13,664 nt of DNA from Actinomycetes bacterium (GTDB taxonomy: Bacteria > Actinomycetota > Actinomycetes > Actinomycetales > Dermabacteraceae). The position numbers and the translations under genes are program-made. This document shows positions 6,409 to 13,275 of the stretch, in pieces. How positions within the stretch are numbered: the stretch's first letter is position 1; every line of letters starts with the position of its first letter. Location of the stretch: positions 1-13,664 of the forward strand of contig JAEWEZ010000022.1 in assembly GCA_023389045.1 (NCBI GenBank), read 5' to 3'. The notes beneath the pieces are model-generated. The model did not search any database. It was not told the DNA's origin and saw nothing but the letters and a program-made list of their open reading frames with translations.

Positions 6409-8126
6409 CGGCTCTCCCCTTCGGCGTGGGCCTCGGCGAGCAGTTCCTCTGCATGGGCCAGTGCCACATCGGAGGCATCATCCCCGGCGAGCATCCGGGC
6501 GAGTTCGCGCACGCGTGCCTTCCGGTCGAGCGTTTCGACGGTCGAGCTGGTTTCTCCGTCGGCGCTGGTTTTCACGATCCGCAGGTGGGTTCCGGCGTGG
6601 GCGGCAACCTGCGGCAGGTGGGTGACGACGATGACCTGGGCCCGACGGGCCAGTGCCTGAAGGCGCTGGCCAACGGCGAGCGCGGCGCGCCCGCCGATAC
6701 CGGCGTCGATCTCATCGAAGACGAAAACGGGGGCGGCGGTGCGGTCTTGCCGTGAGGAGGCCAGGGCCACTTCCAGGGCGAGCATGACGCGGGAGAGTTC
6801 ACCGCCGGAGGCCGCATCTGCCACGGGGCGGTAGTCCGCGCCGAGGTGGGGTGCGAGCTCAATGGTCACGATGTCGCGGCCGTGGGGGCGGTGGGCGCCC
6901 GGCGCCACCTCGACGCGGATCCGCGCCCCCGGCATATCCAGGGCCTGCAGTTCCCCTTGCACCTCGGCCGCAAGACGTTCGGCGGCGGTGGTGCGGGCAG
7001 CGCTCAACGCCTCGGCCGTTGTCTCCAGGTCCTGCTCCGCTTCCGCGAGGGCAGCCTGCACCTGCTGCATTTCTTCCTCGGCGCCGTCGTAGCGGTCCAG
7101 ATCAGCGGCAGCCTGCTGGGATGCCTCCAGTAGGCCCGCTATGTCCTCGGCGGGGCCGTCGGCGCCCGGGATCATCGGTCCCACATCGCGCAGCAGCACG
7201 GTCAGTTCATGCAGGCGTTCGTTCGCGGCGTCGAGACGGCCGGGGCCGGCGTCGATCCCGTCGGCATAGCGGGAGAGTTCGGCTGCGAGGTCGGAGACTT
7301 CATCACGGGCGGCGAGGAGACGGTCCGCGAGAGGCGCGAGCGCCGGATCGGTGCGGGCGCCGCGTTGCACCGCCTCAGCGGCGAGGTCTAGGAGCGGCCC
7401 GGCAGCGGGGCCGTCGTCTCCGGCGAGGGCGAGGGCGGCCTGATCGGCGGCGGCGCGCAGATCAGCGGCGCCGGCCAGTTTTTCCAGGTCCTGGCGTAGT
7501 TGCTCGTCTTCCCCGGGCTGCGGGTCTACCGCTTCGAGGCGTTCGAGGGCCTCTCGCAGCAGGGCACCGCGCTGGTCCCGCTCGGTGATGAGGCCCTGCA
7601 GGTGACAGATCTGTTCGCGCAGTTCCTGGCATCGGGAGAAGGCCTGCTCATGCGCAGCGCGGGCGGGGAGAATCTCCTGGGGGGCGAAACGGTCCAGTGC
7701 TTCGCGTTGCGCATCGGCGTCGCGCAGCCGGAGCTGATCGGACTGTCCGTGCACGGTCACGGCGGAGCCGACATGCGCGGCGAGAGTGCCGATCGGAACG
7801 GGAACCCCACCGATATGTGCGCGGGAGCGTCCCTCCCTCGTCACTTTGCGCACCACGAGCACTTCATCGTCTTCGGTTTCCGCACCGATCTCCTGCAGCA
7901 CGGAGCACAGTTCATCGTGCCCGTCGAGGGTGATGGTGCCGGCCACGAGGGCGGAACTGCCGGTGCGGCCGCGGTCCAGGCGCGCCCCGAGCAGCATGGT
8001 CAGCCCGGTCACGATCATGGTTTTACCGGCGCCGGTTTCACCGGTGAGCGCGGTAAAGCCGGGTCCGAACTCGAGGAGCGCATCGTCGATGACCCCGATG
8101 CGCTGAATGTGCAGGGTCGAGAGCAT
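6405..8126 (-). CDS. recN: DNA repair protein RecN
   Basis: A 573-residue SMC-like ATPase that acts in recombinational repair of double-strand breaks, in the cytoplasm on DNA. The Walker A motif GETGAGKT is at 29-36. The long middle, rich in Ala, Glu, Leu and Arg, forms the coiled-coil arms. The C-terminal ATPase half has the ABC signature ASGGELSRVMLALEVALA (SGGELS at 440-445), Walker B VFVFDEIDAGIGG (DE at 471-472) and the His switch VVTHLPQVAAH (VTH at 501-503). Length fits the family (about 550-590). The ATG at 8126 directly follows the nadK TGA with no gap, so translation is probably coupled; AGGGACGAGG upstream is a moderate ribosome binding site. The stop overlaps the steA start (ATGA). 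The nadK-recN pairing is typical of actinobacteria. Confidence 0.97.
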   Translation of the reverse strand: MLSTLHIQRIGVIDDALLEFGPGFTALTGETGAGKTMIVTGLTMLLGARLDRGRTGSSALVAGTITLDGHDELCSVLQEIGAETEDDEVLVVRKVTREGRSRAHIGGVPVPIGTLAAHVGSAVTVHGQSDQLRLRDADAQREALDRFAPQEILPARAAHEQAFSRCQELREQICHLQGLITERDQRGALLREALERLEAVDPQPGEDEQLRQDLEKLAGAADLRAAADQAALALAGDDGPAAGPLLDLAAEAVQRGARTDPALAPLADRLLAARDEVSDLAAELSRYADGIDAGPGRLDAANERLHELTVLLRDVGPMIPGADGPAEDIAGLLEASQQAAADLDRYDGAEEEMQQVQAALAEAEQDLETTAEALSAARTTAAERLAAEVQGELQALDMPGARIRVEVAPGAHRPHGRDIVTIELAPHLGADYRPVADAASGGELSRVMLALEVALASSRQDRTAAPVFVFDEIDAGIGGRAALAVGQRLQALARRAQVIVVTHLPQVAAHAGTHLRIVKTSADGETSSTVETLDRKARVRELARMLAGDDASDVALAHAEELLAEAHAEGESR

Positions 8127-9083
8127 TCAGTGGCCTCGTCCCTGGCGCGGTCCGCGTCCGCGCCATCCCACCACCGGCAGTTGGAACTTCTCCACCAGTC
8201 GGTCCGCGAAGGGGGTGCTGGTCAGGCGCACCAGTCGCACCGAGGAGTCCGAGAGTCGGGCCTCCAGGCGCATGCCGGCACGAAGCTCCACGCTGCGGCG
8301 CCCATCCAGGGTGAGCACCGCGGTGATATCCCGGTTTTCGAGGGTCATTTCGACCGCGACCTCGGAGGAGCGACCGAGCACGAGGGGGCGGGCGAAGAGG
8401 GCGTGCGCGGCCAGGGGAACCAGCAGCATGGCATCCACTTCGGGCCAGACGACGGGGCCGCCGGCGCTGAAGGCGTAGGCGGTGGAGCCGGTCGAGGTGG
8501 ACAGCAGGATCCCGTCGCAGCCGAAGGAGGAGACGGGGCGCCCGTCGATCTCGATCGCGGTCAGGATCATCTTCTGCCGGTCGGATTTTTCCAGGGCCGC
8601 TTCGTTCAGCGCCCACTGGGTGCTGATGACCGTGTCGTTCTCATCGCGCACTTCCACCTCGAGGGCGGAGCGGGTCTCAATCTCGTAGTCGCCGTCGAGG
8701 AGGCGGCGCACGGTGGTGGCGAGATCTTCCACTTCGCTTTCGGCGAGGAATCCAACGTGGCCGAGGTTCACCCCGTGCACGGGAACGTCGGCTTCGCGCA
8801 CCACTTCCAGTGCCCGCAGGATCGTTCCATCCCCACCCAGCACGATCCCGAGTTCGACCATATCGGCGGCAACCACGGCATCGACGGCATCCACCTCATC
8901 GCTCTCCAGCAGAGAGAGCAGGCCCTCGGGCACGATCTGCGGATCGGCGGCGCGGATCTCCTCCACCTGGTGGTCGATCATCACGGCGCGCACCGAACGG
9001 GCCGCGAGTTCTTCGAGGACGGTGGCGAGCGCTTCGAGAGCGGAGTCCCGGCCGGTGTGCACGTACAGCAGGAAGCGTCGCAT
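8127..9083 (-). CDS. nadK: NAD kinase
   Basis: A 318-residue NAD kinase (also called PpnK) that phosphorylates NAD to NADP, using ATP or polyphosphate, in the cytoplasm. The catalytic GGDGT motif is at 83-87, followed by NLGHVGFLAE (106-115). The NAD-binding NE pair is at 160-161 (ALNEAAL), and the glycine-rich block CDGILLSTSTGSTAYAFSAG (189-208) has the usual form. Length is normal for actinobacteria; the C-terminus ends in a short basic RGRGPRQGRGH tail. The ATG at 9083 shares its A with the tlyA stop (TAATG) and is preceded by AGGAAGGA with a 5-base spacer, so the start is well supported. It lies between tlyA and recN exactly as in M. tuberculosis. Confidence 0.97.
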   Translation of the reverse strand: MRRFLLYVHTGRDSALEALATVLEELAARSVRAVMIDHQVEEIRAADPQIVPEGLLSLLESDEVDAVDAVVAADMVELGIVLGGDGTILRALEVVREADVPVHGVNLGHVGFLAESEVEDLATTVRRLLDGDYEIETRSALEVEVRDENDTVISTQWALNEAALEKSDRQKMILTAIEIDGRPVSSFGCDGILLSTSTGSTAYAFSAGGPVVWPEVDAMLLVPLAAHALFARPLVLGRSSEVAVEMTLENRDITAVLTLDGRRSVELRAGMRLEARLSDSSVRLVRLTSTPFADRLVEKFQLPVVGWRGRGPRQGRGH

Positions 9084-10057
9084 TAGTGTCCTTCCTGCGA
9101 GGCGGGGTGGGGGCTCCCCTGGGCTTCATCTGGCAGCTGGTGGTGCTGTGCAGGGGTGGGGGCCGACGGTGCTGTGGTCTCCCGTGACGCGGGGCGCGTG
9201 ACGGGTGCGGCGTGGCGGGTGCGGTCCTCTCCCCCGACGCGCACCACACGGTGGTGGCGCACGACGGCTTCGATCATGTCACAGGCAGACCCCTCCAGCG
9301 GGGCACTGTGGACGGTGCGTCGCAGGTGGAGGAAGAACTCGCGGTTTCCATCCTGGCCCGGCAGACTGCTCGGCCCCGCCCCGCGAAGCTCCAGAGCGTT
9401 CTGCTGCGCTGCCTCCCAGACCCCGCGAACAGCACGGAGATGCTCGCGCACATCGCTCACCACACCGCTGCGCGGAAGCGCGGCTTTGCCCACCTCGAAC
9501 TGCGGTTTGACCATGAGGAGCAGGTCACCGCCCTCTCGCACCACGCTTGCCAGGGGGGCGATCACGGTGCGCAGGGAGATGAAGGACAGATCCGCCACGA
9601 GCAGATCCACCGTGGTCCCGATCAGGGCAGGACTGAGATCGCGCACGCTCGTGCCATCGCGCACCTGCACGCGCGAATCCTCCCGAAGGTGCGTCAGGAG
9701 CTGGTCGTGACCGATATCGACGGCGATCACACTCGCTGCGCCGCGGCGCAGGAGCACATCGGTGAAACCGCCGGTGGAGGCACCGGCATCCAGGCAGTGG
9801 GCACCGGATGGAGTGATCCCGAGGGCGTCGAGGGCTCCGGCCAGTTTGTGGGCAGCCCGGGAGGCGTACTCCACACCGTCGGGCACATCAATAACCTCCA
9901 GACGCGCCCCGGCAGGAACCGGGGTGGAGGGTTTCGTGGCGGCCTTGCCGTTGATACGCGCACGGCCTTCTTCGACGATCCGCCGCGCATGCGTGCGGGA
10001 GCGGGCCAGACCCGCCTCCAGCAGCACCCGGTCAAGTCGCGAGCTGTCCTCGCTCAC
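9083..10057 (-). CDS. tlyA: TlyA family rRNA (cytidine-2'-O)-methyltransferase
   Basis: TlyA methylates the 2'-hydroxyl of cytidines in 16S and 23S rRNA using SAM; in mycobacteria its loss gives capreomycin resistance. The protein is 324 residues from the GTG at 10057. An S4 RNA-binding domain is at about 6-56 (RLDRVLLEAGLARSRTHARR). The FtsJ-like domain has SRAAHKL (66-72), the SAM loop CLDAGASTGGF (88-98), VADLSFISL (154-162), MVKPQFEVGK (182-191) and NREFFLHLR (238-246). K71, D156, K184 and E240 form the K-D-K-E set. The GTG overlaps the HAD stop as GTGA. A longer reading from 10261 would only add 68 residues overlapping the upstream gene and was rejected. M. tuberculosis TlyA has 268 residues; here about 50 extra residues rich in Pro, His, Gln and Thr form a tail. 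Confidence 0.94.
   Translation of the reverse strand: MSEDSSRLDRVLLEAGLARSRTHARRIVEEGRARINGKAATKPSTPVPAGARLEVIDVPDGVEYASRAAHKLAGALDALGITPSGAHCLDAGASTGGFTDVLLRRGAASVIAVDIGHDQLLTHLREDSRVQVRDGTSVRDLSPALIGTTVDLLVADLSFISLRTVIAPLASVVREGGDLLLMVKPQFEVGKAALPRSGVVSDVREHLRAVRGVWEAAQQNALELRGAGPSSLPGQDGNREFFLHLRRTVHSAPLEGSACDMIEAVVRHHRVVRVGGEDRTRHAAPVTRPASRETTAPSAPTPAQHHQLPDEAQGSPHPASQEGH
9089..9096 (-). promoter_or_regulatory. ribosome binding site of nadK
   Basis: AGGAAGGA on the minus strand, five bases before the nadK ATG and inside the last codons of tlyA. It confirms the ATG at 9083 as the start despite the 1-base overlap with the tlyA stop. Confidence 0.75.
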
Positions 10058-11121
10058 GACTGCGCCGCGGGCCCCTGGGTGGCAGCATCCTGCGTCGCGG
10101 GGCCGTCGATGATATTCCCCTCGGCATCCAGCAGCGTCCCCGTCCAGGGCGCATTCGGGCGGGTTCCCCGAAGCAGGGCGAGGGCGGCGCAGATCGCATC
10201 CAGGTCCTCCAGCGGGGCCACGCTCGTGCTCGTGGTCAGGCGAAGGTTCTCGCCGTCCCACTGGGCGTTGGAGCGGCCGCAGCGGGCGCCTTCTCCCGAG
10301 ACCACCGGCAGGTTGAAGGGCTGGTGGAGGGTGGAGAGGTCGCGCATCACGTAGGTGGGGCGCTGGATGGGGTGGGCGCGCAGTGCATCAAGCACGCTGC
10401 TCACACCGGTGAGGACCAGCAGGGAGTGGATTCCGGCGCGGTTGGCGCCCTCGATATCGGTATCGAGGCGGTCACCGATGGCGAGCGGGCTGCGGGAGCC
10501 GACGCGCTGCGCGGCTACCTCGAACATGCCCGGCTCGGGCTTCCCAGCCACGGCCGGTTCCGCTCCGCTTGCATGGCGCAGTGCCGCAACCATCGAACCG
10601 TTCCCGGGGGCCATTCCCTTCTCGGTGGGGAGGGTGGCGTCCACATTGGTGGCCATCCAGAACGCGCCGCGTCGGATCGCGTAGGCGCCCTCGGCCAGCT
10701 GCGCCCAATCCAGATCCGGAGACCAGCCCTGCACCACGGCAACGACCTCGGGGGAATCTTCCATCACCGCGGTGAGACCCTCCGCGCGGATCTGCGCGGC
10801 AAGAGACTCCCCGCCGACGACGAGCACGGTGCTCCCCGGTTCCAGACGACGGGCCAGGAGGCTCGCCGCTATCTGTGGGGAGGTCGCCATTTCCTCCGGT
10901 GAGGCTGTCACCCCGACGGTGGCGAGGTGATCAGCTGCCTGCTGGGGAGTGCGCGAGGCGTTATTGGTCGCGAACACGATCGACACGCCCTGTTCGCGGG
11001 CCCGATCAACGGCATCGGCGGCATGCGGGATCGGCACGCTGCCGTGCATGAGGGTGCCGTCAAGGTCCAGCAGGAGAGCATCGTGCAGGTCGAGCAGCGA
11101 GGCAGGGGGCCGACGGATCAT
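10054..11121 (-). CDS. HAD-superfamily sugar/glycerol phosphatase (Rv1692-like)
   Basis: A 355-residue HAD phosphatase of the NagD/phosphoglycolate phosphatase type (subclass IIA). Motif I is LLLDLDGTL with nucleophile D19 and acid D21, motif II is FATNNASRT (50-58), motif III Lys is in AGKPEPGMF (K194), and motif IV is IGDRLDTDIEGAN (215-227) with the Mg-binding Asp residues. After the catalytic part, about 80 residues (VVSGEGARC to LLDAEGNII) form a second small domain, as in Rv1692, which has been reported to dephosphorylate glycerol 3-phosphate. The substrate here is inferred from synteny only. The start is the ATG at 11121: GAGGAGGA lies six bases upstream and it overlaps the TPR gene stop as ATGA. 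A longer reading from 11166 has 15 more residues but intrudes into the upstream gene. The stop overlaps the tlyA GTG. Confidence 0.88.
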   Translation of the reverse strand: MIRRPPASLLDLHDALLLDLDGTLMHGSVPIPHAADAVDRAREQGVSIVFATNNASRTPQQAADHLATVGVTASPEEMATSPQIAASLLARRLEPGSTVLVVGGESLAAQIRAEGLTAVMEDSPEVVAVVQGWSPDLDWAQLAEGAYAIRRGAFWMATNVDATLPTEKGMAPGNGSMVAALRHASGAEPAVAGKPEPGMFEVAAQRVGSRSPLAIGDRLDTDIEGANRAGIHSLLVLTGVSSVLDALRAHPIQRPTYVMRDLSTLHQPFNLPVVSGEGARCGRSNAQWDGENLRLTTSTSVAPLEDLDAICAALALLRGTRPNAPWTGTLLDAEGNIIDGPATQDAATQGPAAQS

Positions 11122-12818
11122 CGCTCGTCCTCCTCGGCGGGATCGTCCACATCCACGCAGGGACATTCGTCCGTCTCGGTCGAGTCGTACTCCGGCTCGT
11201 CATCCTCCGACTCGTCCTGCTCGGCGTGCTCATCGGCCTCGCGACCCTCCTCGCTCTCCTCAGCGTCGTGGCCGTCCTCGGCATCCTCCGCCTCGTCGAG
11301 TTCGTCCTCGTCCGCGAGGGTGTCGGTGACGTCCAGACTTTCGAGTTCATCCCACACGGACTTCTGCTGCGGGATTGGGCGCCCCAGACGCTCCGCAGCA
11401 TCGGTGATGAAGTCGGTGTCGGCGTCGGCCGCGAGGGTCAGCCAGTTCTGCGCATCTGCGCTGTGACCGGCGCGCTCCAGCAGATCCGCGTAGGCAACCC
11501 ACAGGCGCACCTGCCAGCGACCATTGACCTTGTGACGCAGGGCCGGCATATCGAGGGTGCGCAGGGCGGTTTCAATATCGCCGGTATCGGCGTAAGCGCC
11601 GGCCACCACGATCATCAGTTCGATGGTCAGCTCGGCATCCAGCCCCGCCGCATCATCCGATGCTGCGATATCCAGTGCCTTCTGCGGGCGGCCCAGGCCG
11701 CGCTCGCAGTCCGCCAGCATCGGCAGGGTGTCCATCCGACCGGTGATCCGCTGGGCGGTCCGCAGTTCCCGCGCGGCCGTGTGGAAGTCGCCATTGCGGT
11801 AGGCGGCCACCCCGTAGGTTTCCCGCACCACGCCCACGCGACCGCCCAGGCGGGCCGCGAAGCGAGCGTGTTCCATCGCCAAGTTCGGGTCATCATCGGC
11901 GTACAGGGCGGCAGCCACCAGGTGACGGGCCACGCGCTCCCGGCTCTCACGGTTCAGACTGCGCAGTTCACCGAGGACCTCTTTATCGAGTTCCTGCCCG
12001 GTGATCATCTCGGGAATCTCGGGTTCCTGGGGGCGATCGGCCCGACGGTCCTGGCCGGGGCGACCGTGCCCGCGTTCGCTGTGTCGATCGTGGCGGTCGT
12101 GCCGCTCGCCGTGACGGTCATGACGCTCGCCGTGACGGTCATGACGCTCGCCGCGGTCGTGCCGGTCATGGCGGCTGCGGCGATCCTGCCAGCCTTCGCG
12201 GCCCTGGCGGTCGTGGCCTCCGCGCTTCCCCCCATCCCAGCGGCGATCCCCTTCGCGCCGGCGGTCAGCATCACGACGGAAGTCCCCATCACGACGATCA
12301 GAGCCAAAGCCTCGACGATCCCCCTCGTGGCGGCGGTCCCCGCCACCACGACGGTCGGAATCAAAGCCGCGACGCTCGCCATCCCAGCGGTGCTGGCCAC
12401 CGCGACGCTCACCATCGCGGTACTCGCCGCGGCGCTCATTGCCTGCGCCGTTCTGGTCTCCACGCCCGTAGGGGCGGATCACGCGGTCCTTGAAGGGATC
12501 GAAACGCTCGCGCATCCCACCGCTACGGCGCTCTACCCGGTCGATGGCGTCCCGGGACAGTCCACCCCCACGACGCTGCTCGCTACCACGGCCTCCCCCA
12601 CGGCGATCCTGGCCGCGACGCTCATCATCGCTGCGGCCCCACCGGCCGCCACGGTTCTCGCCCCAGTTTCCGCGGGATCCCTCACCGCGGGAGCGGCCCT
12701 GGCTGCGTCGATCCTGGGAACCTCGGCCCCCGCTGGCGCCGGTGCGCGGGGCGCGCCGCGCGCGGTCCTCGCCGCGGCTAGTGCTGCGGTCGTTCTCGCT
12801 GTTCATGTGCTCGGCCAC
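11118..12818 (-). CDS. TPR-like protein with long basic RG/DR/His-rich head and acidic tail
   Basis: 566 residues in three parts. Residues 1-265 are a low-complexity, strongly basic region full of DRR, RGG, GERR and HDRH units, with no predicted fold. Residues about 270-490 form an alpha-helical repeat domain resembling TPRs (VARHLVAAALYADDDPNLAM; YGVAAYRNGDFHTAARELRT; LMIVVAGAYADTGDIETALR; VAYADLLERAGHSADAQNWL). Residues 500-566 are very acidic, with a CPC triplet at 552-554. The core sits where Rv1691, a TPR-like protein, lies in M. tuberculosis. The basic head recalls RNA-binding RGG regions, so an RNA- or ribosome-linked role is possible, but no function is known to me. The start is the GTG at 12818 or the ATG four codons later at 12806; neither has a clear ribosome binding site. 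It is the first gene of the operon and ends in an ATGA overlap. Confidence 0.85.
   Translation of the reverse strand: MAEHMNSENDRSTSRGEDRARRAPRTGASGGRGSQDRRSQGRSRGEGSRGNWGENRGGRWGRSDDERRGQDRRGGGRGSEQRRGGGLSRDAIDRVERRSGGMRERFDPFKDRVIRPYGRGDQNGAGNERRGEYRDGERRGGQHRWDGERRGFDSDRRGGGDRRHEGDRRGFGSDRRDGDFRRDADRRREGDRRWDGGKRGGHDRQGREGWQDRRSRHDRHDRGERHDRHGERHDRHGERHDRHDRHSERGHGRPGQDRRADRPQEPEIPEMITGQELDKEVLGELRSLNRESRERVARHLVAAALYADDDPNLAMEHARFAARLGGRVGVVRETYGVAAYRNGDFHTAARELRTAQRITGRMDTLPMLADCERGLGRPQKALDIAASDDAAGLDAELTIELMIVVAGAYADTGDIETALRTLDMPALRHKVNGRWQVRLWVAYADLLERAGHSADAQNWLTLAADADTDFITDAAERLGRPIPQQKSVWDELESLDVTDTLADEDELDEAEDAEDGHDAEESEEGREADEHAEQDESEDDEPEYDSTETDECPCVDVDDPAEEDER
11128..11135 (-). 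promoter_or_regulatory. ribosome binding site of the HAD phosphatase gene
   Basis: GAGGAGGA on the minus strand, six bases before the ATG at 11121. It decides between this ATG and the upstream in-frame start at 11166. Confidence 0.75.
12103..12152. repeat. 21-bp direct tandem repeat, 2.4 copies, coding
   Basis: Two identical 21-base units lie at 12103-12123 and 12124-12144, followed by the first 8 bases of a third. Plus-strand unit: CGCTCGCCGTGACGGTCAT followed by GA. On the minus strand they encode tandem HDRHGER heptapeptides (residues about 226-239) of the TPR protein, in a wider stretch of diverged DR/HD repeats. The exact identity suggests recent duplication. Confidence 0.9.
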
Positions 12819-12941
12819 GTCGTTAATCCGTCGTCTCTATGGGGATGTATCGGCTCTCAACTGTAGAGGAGCCGCCCAAGGGGACCCCACGGTAACCACG
12901 CGGGGGGTGACTGCATTCACGCCGGCAGCGAGGCCCAGCTC
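12819..12941 (-). other. leader region upstream of the eleven-gene operon
   Basis: 123 bases between the truncated regulator and the TPR gene. An imperfect hairpin lies at 12852-12873 (minus strand GGCTCCTC, loop TACAGTT, GAGAGCC, one bulged C). No T-run follows on the minus strand, so it is a poor intrinsic terminator. A TTGAGA and AT-containing bases near 12835-12862 could be part of a promoter, but the spacing does not fit a good -35/-10 pair. The operon promoter should be here or further upstream; I cannot place it. Confidence 0.4.
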
Positions 12942-13275
12942 TCACAGGGGCGGCTGAATGAAGCGCACCGCCCCAAAACCGTGGTTCTCCTGGACCCAGC
13001 TGCCCAATTTCGTCGTCCCAAAAGTCATCTGGGTGCTCATGATCTCCGCTCCTGGCGCCACCTGTCGGATCAGATCCTCCACCTGTGCCACTTCATCCAG
13101 GGAACGAACCCGCATGCCCATCACCACCGAGGTGACCCCCATCGTCGTCACCAAAAACCGCAGTAAGCCGAGGTCATTGACCATACGGCGCAGGGCGTAC
13201 ACGCGTGCGGAATCCATTCGCAGGGAGAAGATGCATTCGGCGTCATAGCCGAGCACGCGGGGAGGGTCTGCTGCA
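12942..13275 (-). pseudogene. Lrp/AsnC-type regulator, C-terminal remnant cut off by an IS element
   Basis: About 110 codons remain, open on the minus strand from the IS boundary to a TGA at 12942. The sequence DPPRVLGYDAECIFSLRMD, then FLVTTMGVTSVVMGMRV, then a helix (SLDEVAQVEDLIRQV) and MSTQMTFGTTKLGSWV resembles the RAM (ligand-sensing) domain of Lrp/AsnC transcription regulators: beta strand, helix, 'TTG' strand, helix, and a final strand ending at a Lys. The N-terminal DNA-binding helix-turn-helix is absent. The remnant abuts the 3' end of an IS3 element, so the insertion probably removed or separated the 5' half, which may lie beyond the right edge. A GTG at 13256 could start a short RAM-only protein, but no clear ribosome binding site precedes it. 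Family assignment is by pattern only. Confidence 0.6.

Noticed and set aside
7500..9086. 528-codon open frame on the plus strand opposite recN and nadK
   Set aside because: Antisense to two firmly identified genes with all catalytic motifs intact; long antisense frames are expected in high-GC DNA, and its translation has no recognisable domain.
10058..10261. Upstream extension of tlyA by 68 codons
   Set aside because: It would overlap the HAD gene by about 200 bases and precedes the S4 domain with Arg/Pro-rich sequence; the GTG in the GTGA overlap gives the normal N-terminus.
11122..11166. Upstream extension of the HAD gene by 15 codons
   Set aside because: The ATG at 11121 has a strong ribosome binding site at the right distance and forms the ATGA overlap typical of this operon.
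12103..12152. Possible CRISPR-like array
   Set aside because: Repeats are directly adjacent without spacers, have a period divisible by three and encode in-frame peptide repeats.
11226..12866. 546-codon open frame on the plus strand with hydrophobic Ala/Thr/Val-rich repeats
   Set aside because: It is the antisense reading of the repeat-rich head and TPR core; the core has clear helical-repeat pattern and the ATGA junction on the minus strand, while the plus reading looks like a low-complexity shadow.
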